DNA of 64,000 bases from Pictodentalium vernedei (GCA_031216915.1 CM062297.1:829028786-829092785); one strand, 5' to 3'; positions 11,785 to 22,834 are shown, numbered from the stretch's first letter. The notes: generated by a model from the sequence alone, not told the origin. Translations and numbers: made by a program.

Positions 11785-11861
11785 AAGGTCTCCGATATAG
11801 TTGAGGTGTGTTTTGAGAGTTATGTTCGATTTGGTCTCTAATTACTAGAAAGACCCGACAG

Positions 11862-12362
11862 TTATCAAACATTTTGCAAATACACCCCTAAAACCTCTAG
11901 AAATCTGCCATCTTGCGTAACATGTGACACTATAGGCCGAGACACCTCCAAAGGCGTGTTGTATTGGATATAGAAGCGTACCTTATTGACGACATCGAAC
12001 CTACGACTCCAAAAAAGTACCCAAATGACCCCTAAAACGTCACCAAAAACTTGCAAAATGCTCGTTTCCGACTACCTCTGATCGCCTACTGCCCATTCGT
12101 AACCTTACCTCTAGTCCTGCCTGTGTTTGGTTATTCCAGACCTTGCATTTTATCGTATCGCAGCTACTCCAAGTTACCCCAGACAGTGTCCCGATCTCTG
12201 ACTTGACTGAACTTTGTAGATTCAGTAAGACTGCAGAGCTGATAGTGCTTTTGGAGTGGCCGGGGACTGTACTGTGTAATGGGACAGAACGTGGTAGCAG
12301 AAGTAAGGGCATTGATAGTAGTCCTCGTACTAGGAAATAGTGAGAGGATGGATAGCTGAAAA
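11862..12362 (+). repeat. Dispersed repeat, second copy of 7956-8482
   Basis: Same landmarks and order as 7956-8482 (gtaacatgtgac, gctcgtttccgactacctct, gtgtcccgatctctg, gctgaaaatatta). It lies inside the long-inverted-repeat element, which suggests that the 8 kb copy is a fragment of a sibling element. Confidence 0.65.
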
Positions 12363-13854
12363 TATTAGTGCACTTGTAGACCAGAGGTGGCAAGACTTGT
12401 AGTGACAGCTAATATTGAATTGGCCGGGGAGAGTAAGTAGTAGTGGAACCCACCGATAAGATCGGAGGGAATAGTATTGGTGGTGCAGGGAGTAGTGGTA
12501 GGGAACTTTAGTTCTAGTAGTTTAGTTTAGTTTATTACCTCCCTGGCCCGTATACCCACATATGGGCATTGGCTCGCCATGTTCTGTTGAATTCCTTCCA
12601 AATTATTGTACAGATAGAAGATAGTAATAGATCTCAGGATACTGGTGGTTGTGGGTCAAGCCAAAAACAGTGGTAAAAGACTGTAGTAATGGATGAATAC
12701 AATGGACACCGATCGTAGAACAGATGGCGGTGACAATGGACAATTCAGTAGAAGTGTCCTAGAAACCACGAAGGCGATGTGATGGATTTGGAGCTAGAAG
12801 TCATATACGAACTACGTAGGTCACGGGATGATCTAGAGGTCAAGAAGTCCTAGGCTAGGAACCGAGAACGTAATTCCACATTAGACCACAAAGCTTCATT
12901 TGTCTACAACCGTCCACTTCAGTCCACACCATTCAAAAGGTCAACATGAGTCCACAAACGACGGTGATCATCACCCCACAAGTAATCGTATATACCCATG
13001 TCTCTGAGGCATATTGCGTACTGACACACAAGCATATACTGGCACACATCTGGTGTGTGACCCCGTGATGCTGTTTGGATAGACAGTCAGTAGGCAAAAG
13101 CAATACTCCCGTCAACCTGGTCAAGGGACTGTATAGGTAGATAAGGTCTAAGGGAAATGAATTAGTCTGACCGAATCTACTGGACATCAGTCGAGAGCAG
13201 ATGTTGCTAAGGGCCTGAGCAGTAGCTTGGCAAGATATAATGCTTGGTTGCGAGTAGCCAGGCATAGCTAAAAAAGAGGTAGACAAGGTTAAGAATGGAA
13301 GTAGACGGTCAGAGGTAATCGTGAATGAGGATTCGTGAAGATTTGGGAAAGGTGCAGGGCCCATTTGGGTAATTGTTTCGTAGTCATATGTTTGTTTCCG
13401 GATATGCTCCCATCTAATTCAATACACCTTTCGGAGGTCTCTAGGCCTTATAGCTCAACATGTTGCCCAAGATGCCAAATATTTAGAAGTTTTAGTGGTG
13501 TATTTGCATAATTTGGGAAGCTGTCGATTGTTCCCTGTAATTAAAAATACTCTCATCCAATCCCCCAGAAGACACCACTCCACTATATCAAAGGCCTTTT
13601 GGCCTCATAGTAACCACGTGTCACCATGAAATCTAAGAAGGCAGCCTGTTGTAAACAAAATGGACGACTGGCCAAGCTCATATCAGGAAACCAGCAATGA
13701 CCTACTAAAGATTTATGCCTATGCTGAAGTCTATGGACATGTCCATATCTCGACAACACTGTTCTTCACGCCTGCCCGGCGAAACATTTTTTTGCTGGTT
13801 GGGGTGGGAGCTGTGGGCTCCTTGGATTTACGCTCGGGGTGTTGTCATTATCCA
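12363..13854. other. Interior of the large element, no recognised gene
   Basis: The sequence is rich in agtagt and tagtag words. An open frame of 143 codons on the minus strand (12933-13364) shows no motif, is rich in Ser, Leu, Thr and Cys, and is judged chance. No DDE or recombinase signature was found. Confidence 0.4.
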
Positions 13855-14446
13855 ATAATTACCTTGTTAATGTAGTTATACGTTTTGGGTCCAAATACTC
13901 AATTTCCATTGGTCAGCTGGAAGAAAACGTCATGACCAAATGTAATTCATTTTCCAATGAATACATTTGGTCGAACTTTAACCCGCATTTACGGTAGAGA
14001 GCAGTTGACAGAATGTAATTCGGGCGGTGTTTGGGCTGGTTTTTAACTTTTAGCGCCTCTCGCTGTGGTCAACTCCGCTGCTGTTTCTTTGGTGACATTT
14101 CCCAACTGTGACATAAAGCCCGTTACTAAAATACTCGTTTCCATTTCTAAAGTTGTGAAAATTAAAAATCAGAGTTGTGAGCTTTGTCTTTTGTGTGACT
14201 GTGAGGGTAGTCTTTCGCCTCGTTCGTTCGTACATGTTTTATTTCGTCTTTCTGCTTTGTTGTTTGGTAAAAAGTAGTTTAAACAGTTACGGAATGTAAT
14301 TATAAGAATTGAATGCAATTTTTATAATCTTTATTGGAGTATGAACGTGTGGGAATGGGTACAAATTATGTATGAATCCCTTGTACCCATTCCCACACGT
14401 CCATACTCCAATAAAGATTATAAAAATTGCATTCAATTCTTAATTG
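13855..14446. repeat. Right long terminal inverted repeat with terminal hairpin
   Basis: This is the inverted partner of 10517-11061. Its outer end (about 14309-14446) is itself a hairpin: gagtatgaacgtgtgggaat pairs with attcccacacgtccatactc. A related hairpin with the same outer words stands alone at 54078-54225. Confidence 0.8.
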
Positions 14447-14561
14447 TATGATGCATGCGATACAACCAATTTTCATATAATAACAACAAACTACCAGTTC
14501 TATTCAAGGATGTCCATTGCAAACGAGCGCATCTATCCAAAACTGCTAGAAGAAACAGTGT

Positions 14562-14898
14562 GGGGATGCGATGGCTAAGTAGGCTGAGATGCAGGCTGCA
14601 ACCCGAGAGGTCCTCAGTTCGAATCCCACCTGCGGCAACCGCACTGTGTGATTGGACAAGACACTTAATCCCAATTGTCCATGCGGGGACACAGTGGCGT
14701 TGTGTACTAAGACGTACTGTACGTCGATGGTGCTCTTGTCTTTAACCAATGCTAACCATGAGTCTGATAATTGCTCGCCATTGCTCGGTGGATCTCTCCG
14801 GCTACTCCGGCTTCCTTCACCCCTAAAACGAGGTGACCCTGGCTGTCGAAAGTGTCGTTAAGCCCCAATAAGGAAATAAATAAATAAATAAATAAATA
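14562..14898 (+). mobile_element. tRNA-headed SINE, ccccaataaata-tail subfamily
   Basis: The head shows a decayed Pol III A box (tggctaagtaggctgag) and a B box (agttcgaatcccacc). The common SINE body follows (ggacaagacactt, gcgttgtgtactaag, cgtcgatggtgc). The 3' end is gaaagtgtcgttaagcccc then caataag and (aaat)n. Imprecise repeats aacagtgtg/aacagagtg flank it. The 3' end differs from the caccaataaata tail of other copies, giving two subfamilies. Confidence 0.85.
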
Positions 14899-14899
14899 A

Positions 14900-15596
14900 C
14901 AGAGTGTAAATTCACAATATAACCAATTGATAAGTAAAAGGATACAATGAGCAAAAATAGAAAACAAATGTTCTAATCATACCGATATTATAATAGGGAG
15001 TTTAGAGATTTATCGCGACGAATCCCCAATTCGTGGTTTCAATTTTCAGAGTATTGTCTTAATTATAAACAGCGATATGATTATAAATGTGTTTCAAATC
15101 AACGACTGTTGTTATTGCTCTACTTTTAACTGTTATATTTTGCAAATTTCCTCTATTTCCAGAACGATTAGGCTGCTAGATTGGTTTGGGTATAACATGA
15201 TTATTTGTACTATATGCTCGAAACATGCTGTGTGTGTTCTGCTGAGGCTAAAACCCCCAAGTGGAATACAGCATGCATCAAGAGTGGAACAAATGTTATT
15301 ATTATATACTTTATAAATAACCACATTTCTATTGGCTGGATCTTATACACGTGACTGGTACTCAAAAATCCATGTACACAGGTTTTCCAGTGAATATCAA
15401 CTTTCTAAATATAGCTTTTTGAAATCCCCTCTCTAGTTCTATTACAATCGATGTAATCTTTAACATTGTTTATTTTTATGTTATTCTGCAGATGATAACT
15501 ATTTTATTGTTAAATAAACGTATTTCTGGTTTATATAACTGAACTTTTAATTGACAAATAGAAGATTGTTTTTTTGAGGATGGTGTACATAATAAA
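14900..15596. other. Unassigned interval
   Basis: No gene or repeat family recognised; AT-rich. Confidence 0.4.
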
Positions 15597-15733
15597 ACAG
15601 TTATGGACTTTTGTGGTGGTAAATATGATGTGATATGAACCTAAAAAAACTTATTTTGACCGAGGCTAACGCCTCGGTCAATATAAGTTTTTTAGGCTCA
15701 TATCACATCATATTCACCATCACAAAAGTCCAT
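15597..15733. repeat. 137 bp hairpin at start of duplicated unit
   Basis: The arms meet at gaccgaggctaacgcctcgg. The outer stem pairs cagttatggacttttgtgg with cacaaaagtccataattg and includes gatgtgatatgaacc/ggctcatatcacatc. The right arm is also the first part of the 566 bp unit described next. Confidence 0.8.
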
Positions 15734-16260
15734 AATTGTATAACATTGCACTCGCACAAAGATAACAATTGTTTCGTTATACAAATCTTCAGTGTGAAAT
15801 GTGTAATCGAGGAAGCAGTTAGGGAATATTGCAATATTGTCATTAATGTTCTGATTCCTACTTCACGCTGGGAAACCCTTAAAACATATTGCATACAGTA
15901 TATTACCTATAATTTAATGATTCTATCAGACTTGTAACAGTAAACAAATTGTTAGAGCAGAAAAGATAATAGAACTTGAAACAGCGAAATATCAGATGAG
16001 AAATGTGTGAACTGATTTACTTAGTTTGGTTGATACTGACAGGAGACGCTACATTAAACTTTGATATAAGCACGACGACCTGCTGTATTAAGGTTCTCGT
16101 GACGTCAGCAGTGTACACCAATGTTTGTTGACCAGCGGTTAATGAGTTTTATTCATTCTGTAGGAAAGAATGATGAGACAGTTATAAAATTATTACACCC
16201 TACGTGATATGTACTTTGCCAATCAGTGACGCTTACTGTGTGATTTCGATGAGTTTTGTA
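15695..16260 (+). repeat. 566 bp unit, first copy of a tandem duplication
   Basis: The unit runs from ggctcatatcacatc to gatttcgatgag and is followed directly by a second copy starting with the same ggctcatatc at 16261. It is uninterrupted, so it serves as the empty-site reference for two insertions in copy 2. Open frames shared by the copies (around 15635-15937 and 16204-16494) are not recognised as proteins. Confidence 0.85.
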
Positions 16261-16708
16261 GGCTCATATCACATCATATTCACCACCACAAAAGTCCGTA
16301 ATTGTATAATATTGCACTCGCGCAAAGATAACAATTGTTTCGTTATACCGATCTTCAGTGTGAAATGTGTAATCGGGGAAGCAGTTAGGGACTATTGCAA
16401 TATTGTCACTAATGTTCTGATTCCTGCTTCACGCTGGGAAAGCATATTGAATACAGTATATTATTTCCAAATGAAACAAAATATAGAGTTTTGATTGGCT
16501 GAGAGGTACGGTGTAACTTGCAATCCACAGTGGGTTTTTTACACCGTAGTTAACCACGGTGAAAAAACAAGAATATACAATAGCAGGCTAGATGGCTAAA
16601 AAAGTACCAATTTTTAATTATTAATTCATACCCTCTGCTCAGTTATGTTAGAACAAAAATAAAAATACATGAAATTTAATATTTATGTGCAATAAAATAT
16701 TACAGATA

Positions 16709-16764
16709 TGAATGTCATTGGAACTGGCTCATTGAGCCAGTTCCAATGACATCCATATTTGACT
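16709..16764. repeat. 56 bp hairpin, sister of 8500-8567
   Basis: Arms atgtcattggaactggctc and gagccagttccaatgacat are perfectly complementary across att. Compared with cattggaacgagctc in the TTAA MITEs, the substitutions are mirrored in both arms. Confidence 0.7.
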
Positions 16765-16871
16765 GGTTTTATTTATTAAGAAACTTACAAATTACAAATT
16801 TTCTGTCAGTTTTTACCCACAATGTGTTAAAGTATTAAGCACACCAAAATTCTTGGAAATAAATCCGTTAT

Positions 16872-16994
16872 TCCTGGGTTTTCCAGGGGGTATGGGAATT
16901 TACACCGGTTTGGGAATTCCTACACCCTTCGACTTTGCCTCAGGGTGCATGAGTTCCCAAACCGGTGTAAATTCCCATACACCCTGGAAAACAC
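16872..16994. repeat. 123 bp hairpin
   Basis: The left arm runs from gggttttccaggg through gggaatttacaccggtttgg to tacaccctt. It pairs with cagggtgca, ccaaaccggtgtaaattccc and ccctggaaaacac. The loop is near 16927-16938. Confidence 0.75.
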
Positions 16995-17212
16995 AATGAT
17001 AACTAATATTACCTATAATTTAATGATTCTATCAGACTTGTAACATTAAACAAATGTTTAGAGCAGAAAAAATAACAGAACTTGAAATAGTGACATATCA
17101 GATGAGATATGTGTGAACTGATTTACTTAGGTTGGCTGATACTGACAGGAGATGCTACATTATAATTTGATATAATAAAGACCACTTGTTGTATTAAGGT
17201 TCTTGTGACGTC

Positions 17213-18064
17213 CATGGGCGCAGATCATGGGGGGGACGGGGGGGACGTGTCCCCCCAAACATTTTGTAGGGGGGGACATCATGTGTAGTGTCCCCCCCAT
17301 AAAAACCCGAAAGCAACTTGACATGGAAAGTTATCACACAAGATGTGGGGGCTTTCCCGTTTGACACGAGCATGTTGATTAACGTTTATTTATGTGAGTA
17401 CAGGCTCAAGTGTTATTTTATTTGGGGTATATGATAATCACTATTAATCAGATTAAACAGACCAGTATTTCAAAATATTACGTGTTGTTGAAAAAACTAT
17501 ATCTTCTATTAAGACAAACCAACAGGAAATTCACCCCAGAGCCACCAAAATGCAGCATTTGAGAGCTGCATTAAAATATTTTCGAGGGTTTGCCCCACCC
17601 CCCACATCCGAACCACCCTCAGTAAGCTACGACACTCACAACTGATGCTTTGGGCATCTGTCACCCCCGTCCAACCTCGACTCTTTGTGAGACGTCTGCA
17701 GTAACAACCGCAAGTACCTTAGATGTGTCGAATGAGCAGTCTTACGAAATATACTTTAAAAATAGCTCACCGTAACTTACGGTGAGCTATTTTTAAAGTA
17801 TATTTAAAATCACCCAATTCTGTAGCAGTGATATGAAAAAAATCAGTTAAAAATAGCCTTTTAAGGCTTAAAAAAACAAAAAGGATTTCACTCCAAATGC
17901 TGCCAGAATGCTTCTTTTTATCCCTTTCTGAAAAAAATTTTCTGGGGGGAGAACCCCCCCAGACCTCCTCCAAACGCTCGTGCCTTCGGCACTCGCGGCA
18001 GATGCCTTCGGCATCTGCTTTCGGTCATGTCCCCCCCACTTCTTACAACAGATCTGCGCCCATG
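17213..18064. mobile_element. hAT-like non-autonomous element, 8 bp target duplication
   Basis: The termini are catgggcgcagatc and gatctgcgcccatg, a 14 bp inverted repeat. The exact 8 bp gtgacgtc flanks it at 17205-17212 and 18065-18072, and the uninterrupted gtgacgtcagcag in copy 1 (near 16099) gives the empty site. Subterminal G-runs and C-runs (ggggggg near 17230-17290, mirrored near 17945 and 18030) are common in hAT-type MITEs. An internal hairpin at about 17741-17808 pairs atagctcaccgtaa with ttacggtgagctat. No transposase frame is present. Confidence 0.85.
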
Positions 18065-18220
18065 GTGACGTCAGCAGTGTACACCGATGTTTGTTGGCCG
18101 GCGGTTAATGAGCTTTATTCATTCTGTGGGAAAGAGTTATGAGACGGTTAAAAAATTATTACATCCCACGTGATATGTGATTTGCTAATCAGTGACGCTT
18201 ACTGTTTGATTTTGATGAGT

Positions 18221-19103
18221 AGATAAACCCAAAAGAGTTCGTCAGGACTCGGAAATCGAATTTCCGTGTGATGCGTCATGCTTTATCGGTTTCGTCAATA
18301 TGAAGACTCATCGTTGACAATAGCTGCAAGGTGACGGCATTAATAAATTCTCCAGACGGTTGCAATACCAAGCTGTTACAATAATATGACGTAAGAAACA
18401 TTCTTTTATTACACATCAATTCAACTTTAAACCCTTGTATTTAACGGAATAGCCGCTATGACATAAATTATTCTGTATTCAATGGGTGATGTACAAGCCG
18501 AAACTTTTTTCCCAGCACCGTTCATACTAGTTCCTTTCCCATCGAGTCATTAGTTACGCTTCGAAAAGTTTCCAAATTTCGTTATACAATTATCCGACCG
18601 TCTGTCGCATAGTGTGAAAATGAAAACGTCCAAAGCAAAATAAAGTCGGTTCACAAAAAAATAGTTAACCAAAAATGAGATAATATTTAAAAAAAAAACC
18701 CAATCCTTTCCAACCAGAGCATTAACCCAGTCCCGTGTCCGTCTCGTTTTGTGGATCCCGTTATATTTAAATTGGTCAACTTTATTTCGGTAAATCTTCG
18801 TACATCTTGGCATGCTTTGAACTTCTTTTAAAATGTTTCTCCCAGCTGTTTTGCAAATCTGCACAAATTTGTTCTCATATTTTACTAACAGTAATAGCCA
18901 CCAAATAGTTAGGCGTGAATGGGCATCAGCCGAAGTGAAACAGCGATACGAATTTCAACAAACACTGGTCTCGAAAAGGTTGTCTTGATTTTTTATCGAT
19001 CCATTTGATCAGTACAGCTTCAGTCAAAACAAACGGACTCTTCACCTTTGGGTTTAAACATCGGAATTAAAATTTGTTTATTTAAATGAATTTTAATGCA
19101 TGG
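18221..19103. other. Unassigned interval
   Basis: No recognised gene or repeat. An open frame of 104 codons on the minus strand (18550-18864) shows no motif. Confidence 0.35.
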
Positions 19104-19281
19104 GTTGTGTAATAAACACAGAACGCGATGTGTGTTTGAATCGGTGTGTGTTTTACATAACTCGTTGGAATGGCGTAATCATATGTCGCTCGAGCCTACG
19201 GCTCTCGCGAAATATGACAACGCCACTCCAACTCGTCATGTAAAACACCCACCGATTCAAACACACATCGCGTTCTGTCTA
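19104..19281. repeat. 178 bp hairpin with acacagaacgcg ends
   Basis: The left arm begins gtgtaataaacacagaacgcg and pairs with cgcgttctgtctatgtattt. The inner stem is gttttacataactcgttgga/tccaactcgtcatgtaaaac, and the loop region contains gagcctacggctc. The outer motif taataaacacagaac is the same one that borders a hairpin of the composite elements. Confidence 0.8.
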
Positions 19282-19404
19282 TGTATTTGTCTTTTCCGTA
19301 GCGGTTACAATGCTAGGCGGTTACAGTCAAGAGGATGGTATCCAGACGGTGACGTATGCGTCGCGTGCATTGATTGAGTCGACAATTATAATTGTAAATT
19401 ATAT

Positions 19405-19656
19405 TTGTACTTTCATATCCGTTTAAAATACCACATAGCTGACATTAACCACAAGCGTGACAAACCTATAGCTTTACACTTTAATCAGCAAGACCATTCG
19501 CTCTCGGTCCACCACAATCCTATCATTCAAGCACTCTACTCAATCCCGGACTCCATCAAAACAACCAAATACCGTCGCTTTTCCAAAATACAATGGATTG
19601 TTGCTCTGCAAATACTCACCCCATACAGCTTGTACAGAAAGGATTTTGATTTGTAA
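19405..19656 (+). pseudogene. Penelope-like element GIY-YIG endonuclease remnant
   Basis: The 83-codon open frame reads RLKYHIADINHKRDKPIALH, then FNQQDHSLS, and later RRFSKIQWIVALQ and LTPYSL. This order (basic helix, ADI.HKRDKPVA.HFN...HS, then W...L.TL.P.GLN) matches the C-terminal part of the GIY-YIG nuclease domain of Penelope-like retroelements, the enzyme that nicks DNA for insertion. The N-terminal GIY-YIG motif and the reverse transcriptase are absent, so this is a fragment. The match is from memory of the family, and a standalone GIY-YIG fragment remains possible. A hairpin lies 120 bp upstream. Confidence 0.55.
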
Positions 19657-20301
19657 TTCTATGTATGATTTAGGTCAGTTGTGTTTCCAATTACTTTATT
19701 ATTCTGTCAACGGGCAAGAAAATATGCTTGCCTGTCCAAAAAATGCCGTTTTAATTTGATATCATACACCTATAAAGAATAAGTGTCTATGATGAAACTG
19801 TTATCATCCTGTTGCACAGTTTTATGATGCCGAGAGTTCAGAGAGTGGTTGGTGTGGATAAGTGCGCTGATCTAGATCAGCTCGGAAGTCACGGGATACA
19901 CCAGGTTCTAGTCCAATCCATTTTTTATAATTTCTTCACGGTTTGGTTTCATATTTCAAAAGGACAACATGGCGTCGGTATGAAATCGGCTATAACTTTT
20001 TTTGAAACGTCTTGCCACAGTCCGCACTATCTTTACTCGATATAATAAGACAAATGAGGTGCGTGACGTGTTTTATAAAACAAATCGGGAAACAACAAGT
20101 TTTTGTGCCACTCGCCTCACCCACTCCCTCGAACAGGCAGTCGTCCATATTGCGAGACAAAGAATAGTGTGTTGAAACAACCAAACAAACGATCGTTTTG
20201 TTTTGTCGCTTCCGTGTCATGATAATTTAAGAATGGTGATAAATATATGTTATTCTATCTTGCTTGTATAGAATCTTCTATCGCACCGACACTCGTATGT
20301 G
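19657..20301. other. Unassigned interval
   Basis: No recognised gene or repeat family. Confidence 0.35.
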
Positions 20302-20726
20302 GCGATGTTTTCATTTAAGAATACAATCGCTGCGACCGTATCCATAGAAAGAGACACCCGCCGTTGCTCGAATACGAGTCCTTACATGGAAATGAAGCTG
20401 ATATTGCTGTATCGTCAAATATCGGCGGGCCAACTTCGCCAACGTTAGTAGGAGGGCTTCATGGTCTCTCTACCAAATCAATGGGTCGTCTATAATTGAC
20501 GGACATCAAAATTATTCGTGTTCTTCAATTTCGTCAAATGGTGTAAAATTCGACGTCATCGGCACGCGCGATCCGGCTGGGGTAAACACAAGATAACGAC
20601 GCAATACAACATATTATACAATTACAATCTTCAAAGTTAAACGTTATTAACATGGTTAGATTTTTTTAACGTTGTTAAAATAATTTAACACGTTAACGTT
20701 TGAAACGTTAACTGCTCCCAGTCCTG
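20302..20726 (+). mobile_element. 684 bp hAT-like MITE family, 5'-truncated copy
   Basis: This matches the right two thirds of the elements at 26601 and 35005, from gcgatgttttcatttaagaa through atcggcgggccaacttcgcc and cacgcgcgatccggctgggg to the end aactgctcccagtcctg. The left part, including the 66 bp hairpin, is missing. Confidence 0.85.
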
Positions 20727-20727
20727 G

Positions 20728-21417
20728 TGTGATTCCTTTATAACCAGGAGATCAGCTCAGCTGTAGCGTTTTACTACTACCACATCTACAGATTCACTGT
20801 AAACACAGACCTATGGATATTATTAGGTTTACGGACTGTTTTATTTGAATTTATTGGACAGTGTTGGACATTTTATGACTGTTCAGTTCATGACATTATT
20901 TTTGGGAAAATTCCTTAATTGCTAGAGTGCTGAATTATTTTTGGCAATCAAAATTTGTTCACATGTCTTTGCCTTGCTACAATTTATGGGAGAGTGCCAG
21001 TGGGCACTCTCCCATAAATTCTAACAAGGCAAATCCTAACTGACTAAATAATATCACTTCAAAGATAATATGAAGCATATCCATTGAATTTGAAGCTTTT
21101 ATGTGGCAGTACCTGCACTTGAGAATGAAGCCCAAATATGGGTTTTTCAGCACTCTACCAGTTAATATTGTCATACTAATTGAAAGGTGTTTTCATCGCA
21201 ATAGCTAGCTTTGGGACTTTATTGGACAGTATTTGGCAGTGATTTTATATTAATTCTGATAAATAACTTATAAGTATTGTTGCTTTGGGTTTTTTTTTCA
21301 TAGAAAAGTGTAAATGTTTTGTACTGTTTTTACTTCTATACTTTTAAGTTAATAAACGTCAAAAAATTTAAATCAATTAAATTTTTGTTACGTCTCAAAT
21401 TTTATCAAACAATTTCA
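20728..21417 (+). mobile_element. Candidate solo LTR with adjacent primer-binding-site-like sequence
   Basis: The sequence begins tgtgattcc, has a TATA-like ttataa about 10 bp in, an aataaa near 21350 and ends aacaatttca, giving a TG...CA outline. Directly after it is tggcgaccgaactc (21419 on), the form expected of a tRNA primer-binding site of Ty3/gypsy elements. No gag or pol follows and no second LTR or 5 bp duplication is seen. The call rests on layout only, and the 5' boundary is a guess. Confidence 0.3.
20968..21033. repeat. 66 bp hairpin
   Basis: tttgccttgctacaatttat and gggagagtgcc pair with gggcactctccc and ataaattctaacaaggcaaa, with a loop of about four bases. Confidence 0.75.
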
Positions 21418-22241
21418 GTGGCGACCGAACTCAAATTAAAGTGGGCGTGGGTGCGGGGAGTCTCACTAATCTAACCCGATTATCGCACAAGTTGCACGTC
21501 CAGCGTTTTACTTCAAATTAGTGGAAAAATAGTCTGGTTATCTCCCTGAAAATATCATTTCGGGAATTGGAAATTAGCATTACGGAGATGGGAAAATTTT
21601 ACATTTCCTAAGATTAAATAAAATGTTCAAATGTTTCATTCTGGAAGCGCATGGCATCGGAAAGTTCAGTATATTTTCTTTATAGTGATCGTTGAATGTT
21701 GCCTGTTTACCATCTGAGTTTTGTTCTCCCGTCACTTATAAAATGTACTGTTTTCTCTTGTGAAATCATGCTAAAAATGTTTAAAAACACTGTTTTCATT
21801 GACTTTTAGCCATCTATGTACGCTTTTTGGTTTCACACTTAACTGGGAAACGCATTAATTCGGAAAATATGATCTTGTGTCTGCTGCCTGGAAAAAATGT
21901 CTATAAGACACAAGTCTTGACTTTTTTTCCTTTGATGTCCAAATTTCTGTATAATCGGATTACTTTTCTCACACATTAACCAATTATCTGTGAAACAATT
22001 GGCTGATGGGTTCTCAGAGTCGATAAAGGATAGATGATAAGGGGAGATAACCGACCATTTGAACAAGTTAACTGAAGTGGAAAGTTGAGTTTGGTGTGGT
22101 TCTTATCTTAACGAAACATGGCATCTGGCCTCTTTTCAATTTTAATTTAATTTCCACCTATATTTTTAATCATATTTTGGGAATGAACGCATTAATGAAA
22201 AAAAAGAAGAAAGTTGTGAGTTTTTAAGAAAAATACGTTTT
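21418..22241. other. Unassigned interval
   Basis: After the PBS-like sequence nothing was recognised. No retroviral-type coding frame is visible. Confidence 0.35.
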
Positions 22242-22245
22242 TAAA

Positions 22246-22482
22246 CCCTTTACTTGACGTGACGGACAGGCCTACAGCGGTATTCCTAAAAATTCGCTAT
22301 TCGGTTTTGTTATTTTGTGAATTTTTGACCCTAAAACATACATGGGTCCCCTCACCACATTGGGACGGGCTCGATGCCCATGTTTCAATGATGGGACATA
22401 GGCTATGTTTCTGAGGCAAAAAATGAAAATTCCAGACATGTTTTTGTAAGTGTCATCTGTTATTCGTGCTATGTAGATGAAT
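22246..22482. mobile_element. piggyBac-like TTAA MITE, degraded
   Basis: It begins ccctttacttgacgtgacgg after TAAA. The hairpin core has diverged (gtcccctcaccacattggg, then cccatgtttcaatgatggg) and the 3' block is aagtgtcatctgttattcgt. The terminal ggtaaaggg is lost. Confidence 0.65.
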
Positions 22483-22651
22483 AAATAATAATAATGAAAA
22501 ATTTCACCAAAAACGAAGGGGTTGTCGGCTTTTTATTTCATTAATGCGATCATATATTAATTTATCACATGACTCGTCCGTTTTGTTCACTTTAAACATT
22601 TGATATTTTGTTTTCATATTAATCAGTGATAAACAAAGCCTTCCGTCAATT

Positions 22652-22834
22652 TCATTGGTCAATTTAAAAAACTAGCCAATTTGATTGGCTGAAGAAAATA
22701 CAACTGGGCCACGTATCCATAATTTGCATAATTAGAGTTGGGAGCTTTCATTGGTCAATTTCAAAACTGGACAATTTGATTGGCTAAACAAAATACAACT
22801 GGGTCACATTTGCATAATTTCAGTAGGGAGAATT
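22652..22834 (+). repeat. Two-copy tandem repeat with CCAAT/ATTGG motifs
   Basis: Units of about 90 bp (22652-22744 and 22747-22834) share tttcattggtcaattt, caatttgattggct and aaatacaactggg(c/t)cac followed by atttgcataatt. Each unit contains several ATTGG (CCAAT-box) words and an octamer-like atttgcat. These are frequent in Pol II promoters, but no transcript or gene next to them supports a promoter here. Confidence 0.7.

Larger units (their letters stand above)
10517..14446. mobile_element. 3.9 kb element with very long inverted terminal repeats
   Basis: The two ends are inverted copies of each other over more than 540 bp, running inward from caattaagaattgaatgcaa on the left and out to caattcttaattg on the right. 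The interior (11062-13854) holds a tandem duplication, a dispersed repeat also found at 7956-8482, and no recognisable transposase. This architecture fits a large fold-back or non-autonomous DNA transposon. No convincing target duplication was found, so the superfamily is open. An inverted segmental duplication is the alternative reading. Confidence 0.65.
16464..17005. mobile_element. 542 bp insertion in the duplicated unit
   Basis: Comparison with copy 1 shows this block interrupts the word cagtatattacctat. The 6 bp atatta is present on both sides (16458-16463 and 17006-17011) as a likely target duplication. The insert holds two hairpins, 16709-16764 and 16872-16994. It has no obvious terminal inverted repeat, so its class is unknown; it may itself be nested. 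Confidence 0.7.
16261..18220 (+). repeat. 566 bp unit, second copy, split by two insertions
   Basis: Copy 2 is present as three pieces, 16261-16463, 17006-17212 and 18065-18220, which together match copy 1 in order (for example ctataatttaatgattctat, gttcttgtgacgtc, gcagtgtacacc, tcagtgacgcttactg). The two breaks are insertions at 16464-17005 and 17213-18064. Confidence 0.85.

Noticed and set aside
12933..13364. 143-codon open frame on the minus strand
   Set aside because: No motif, odd composition, and lies in the interior of a dispersed element without a matching frame elsewhere.
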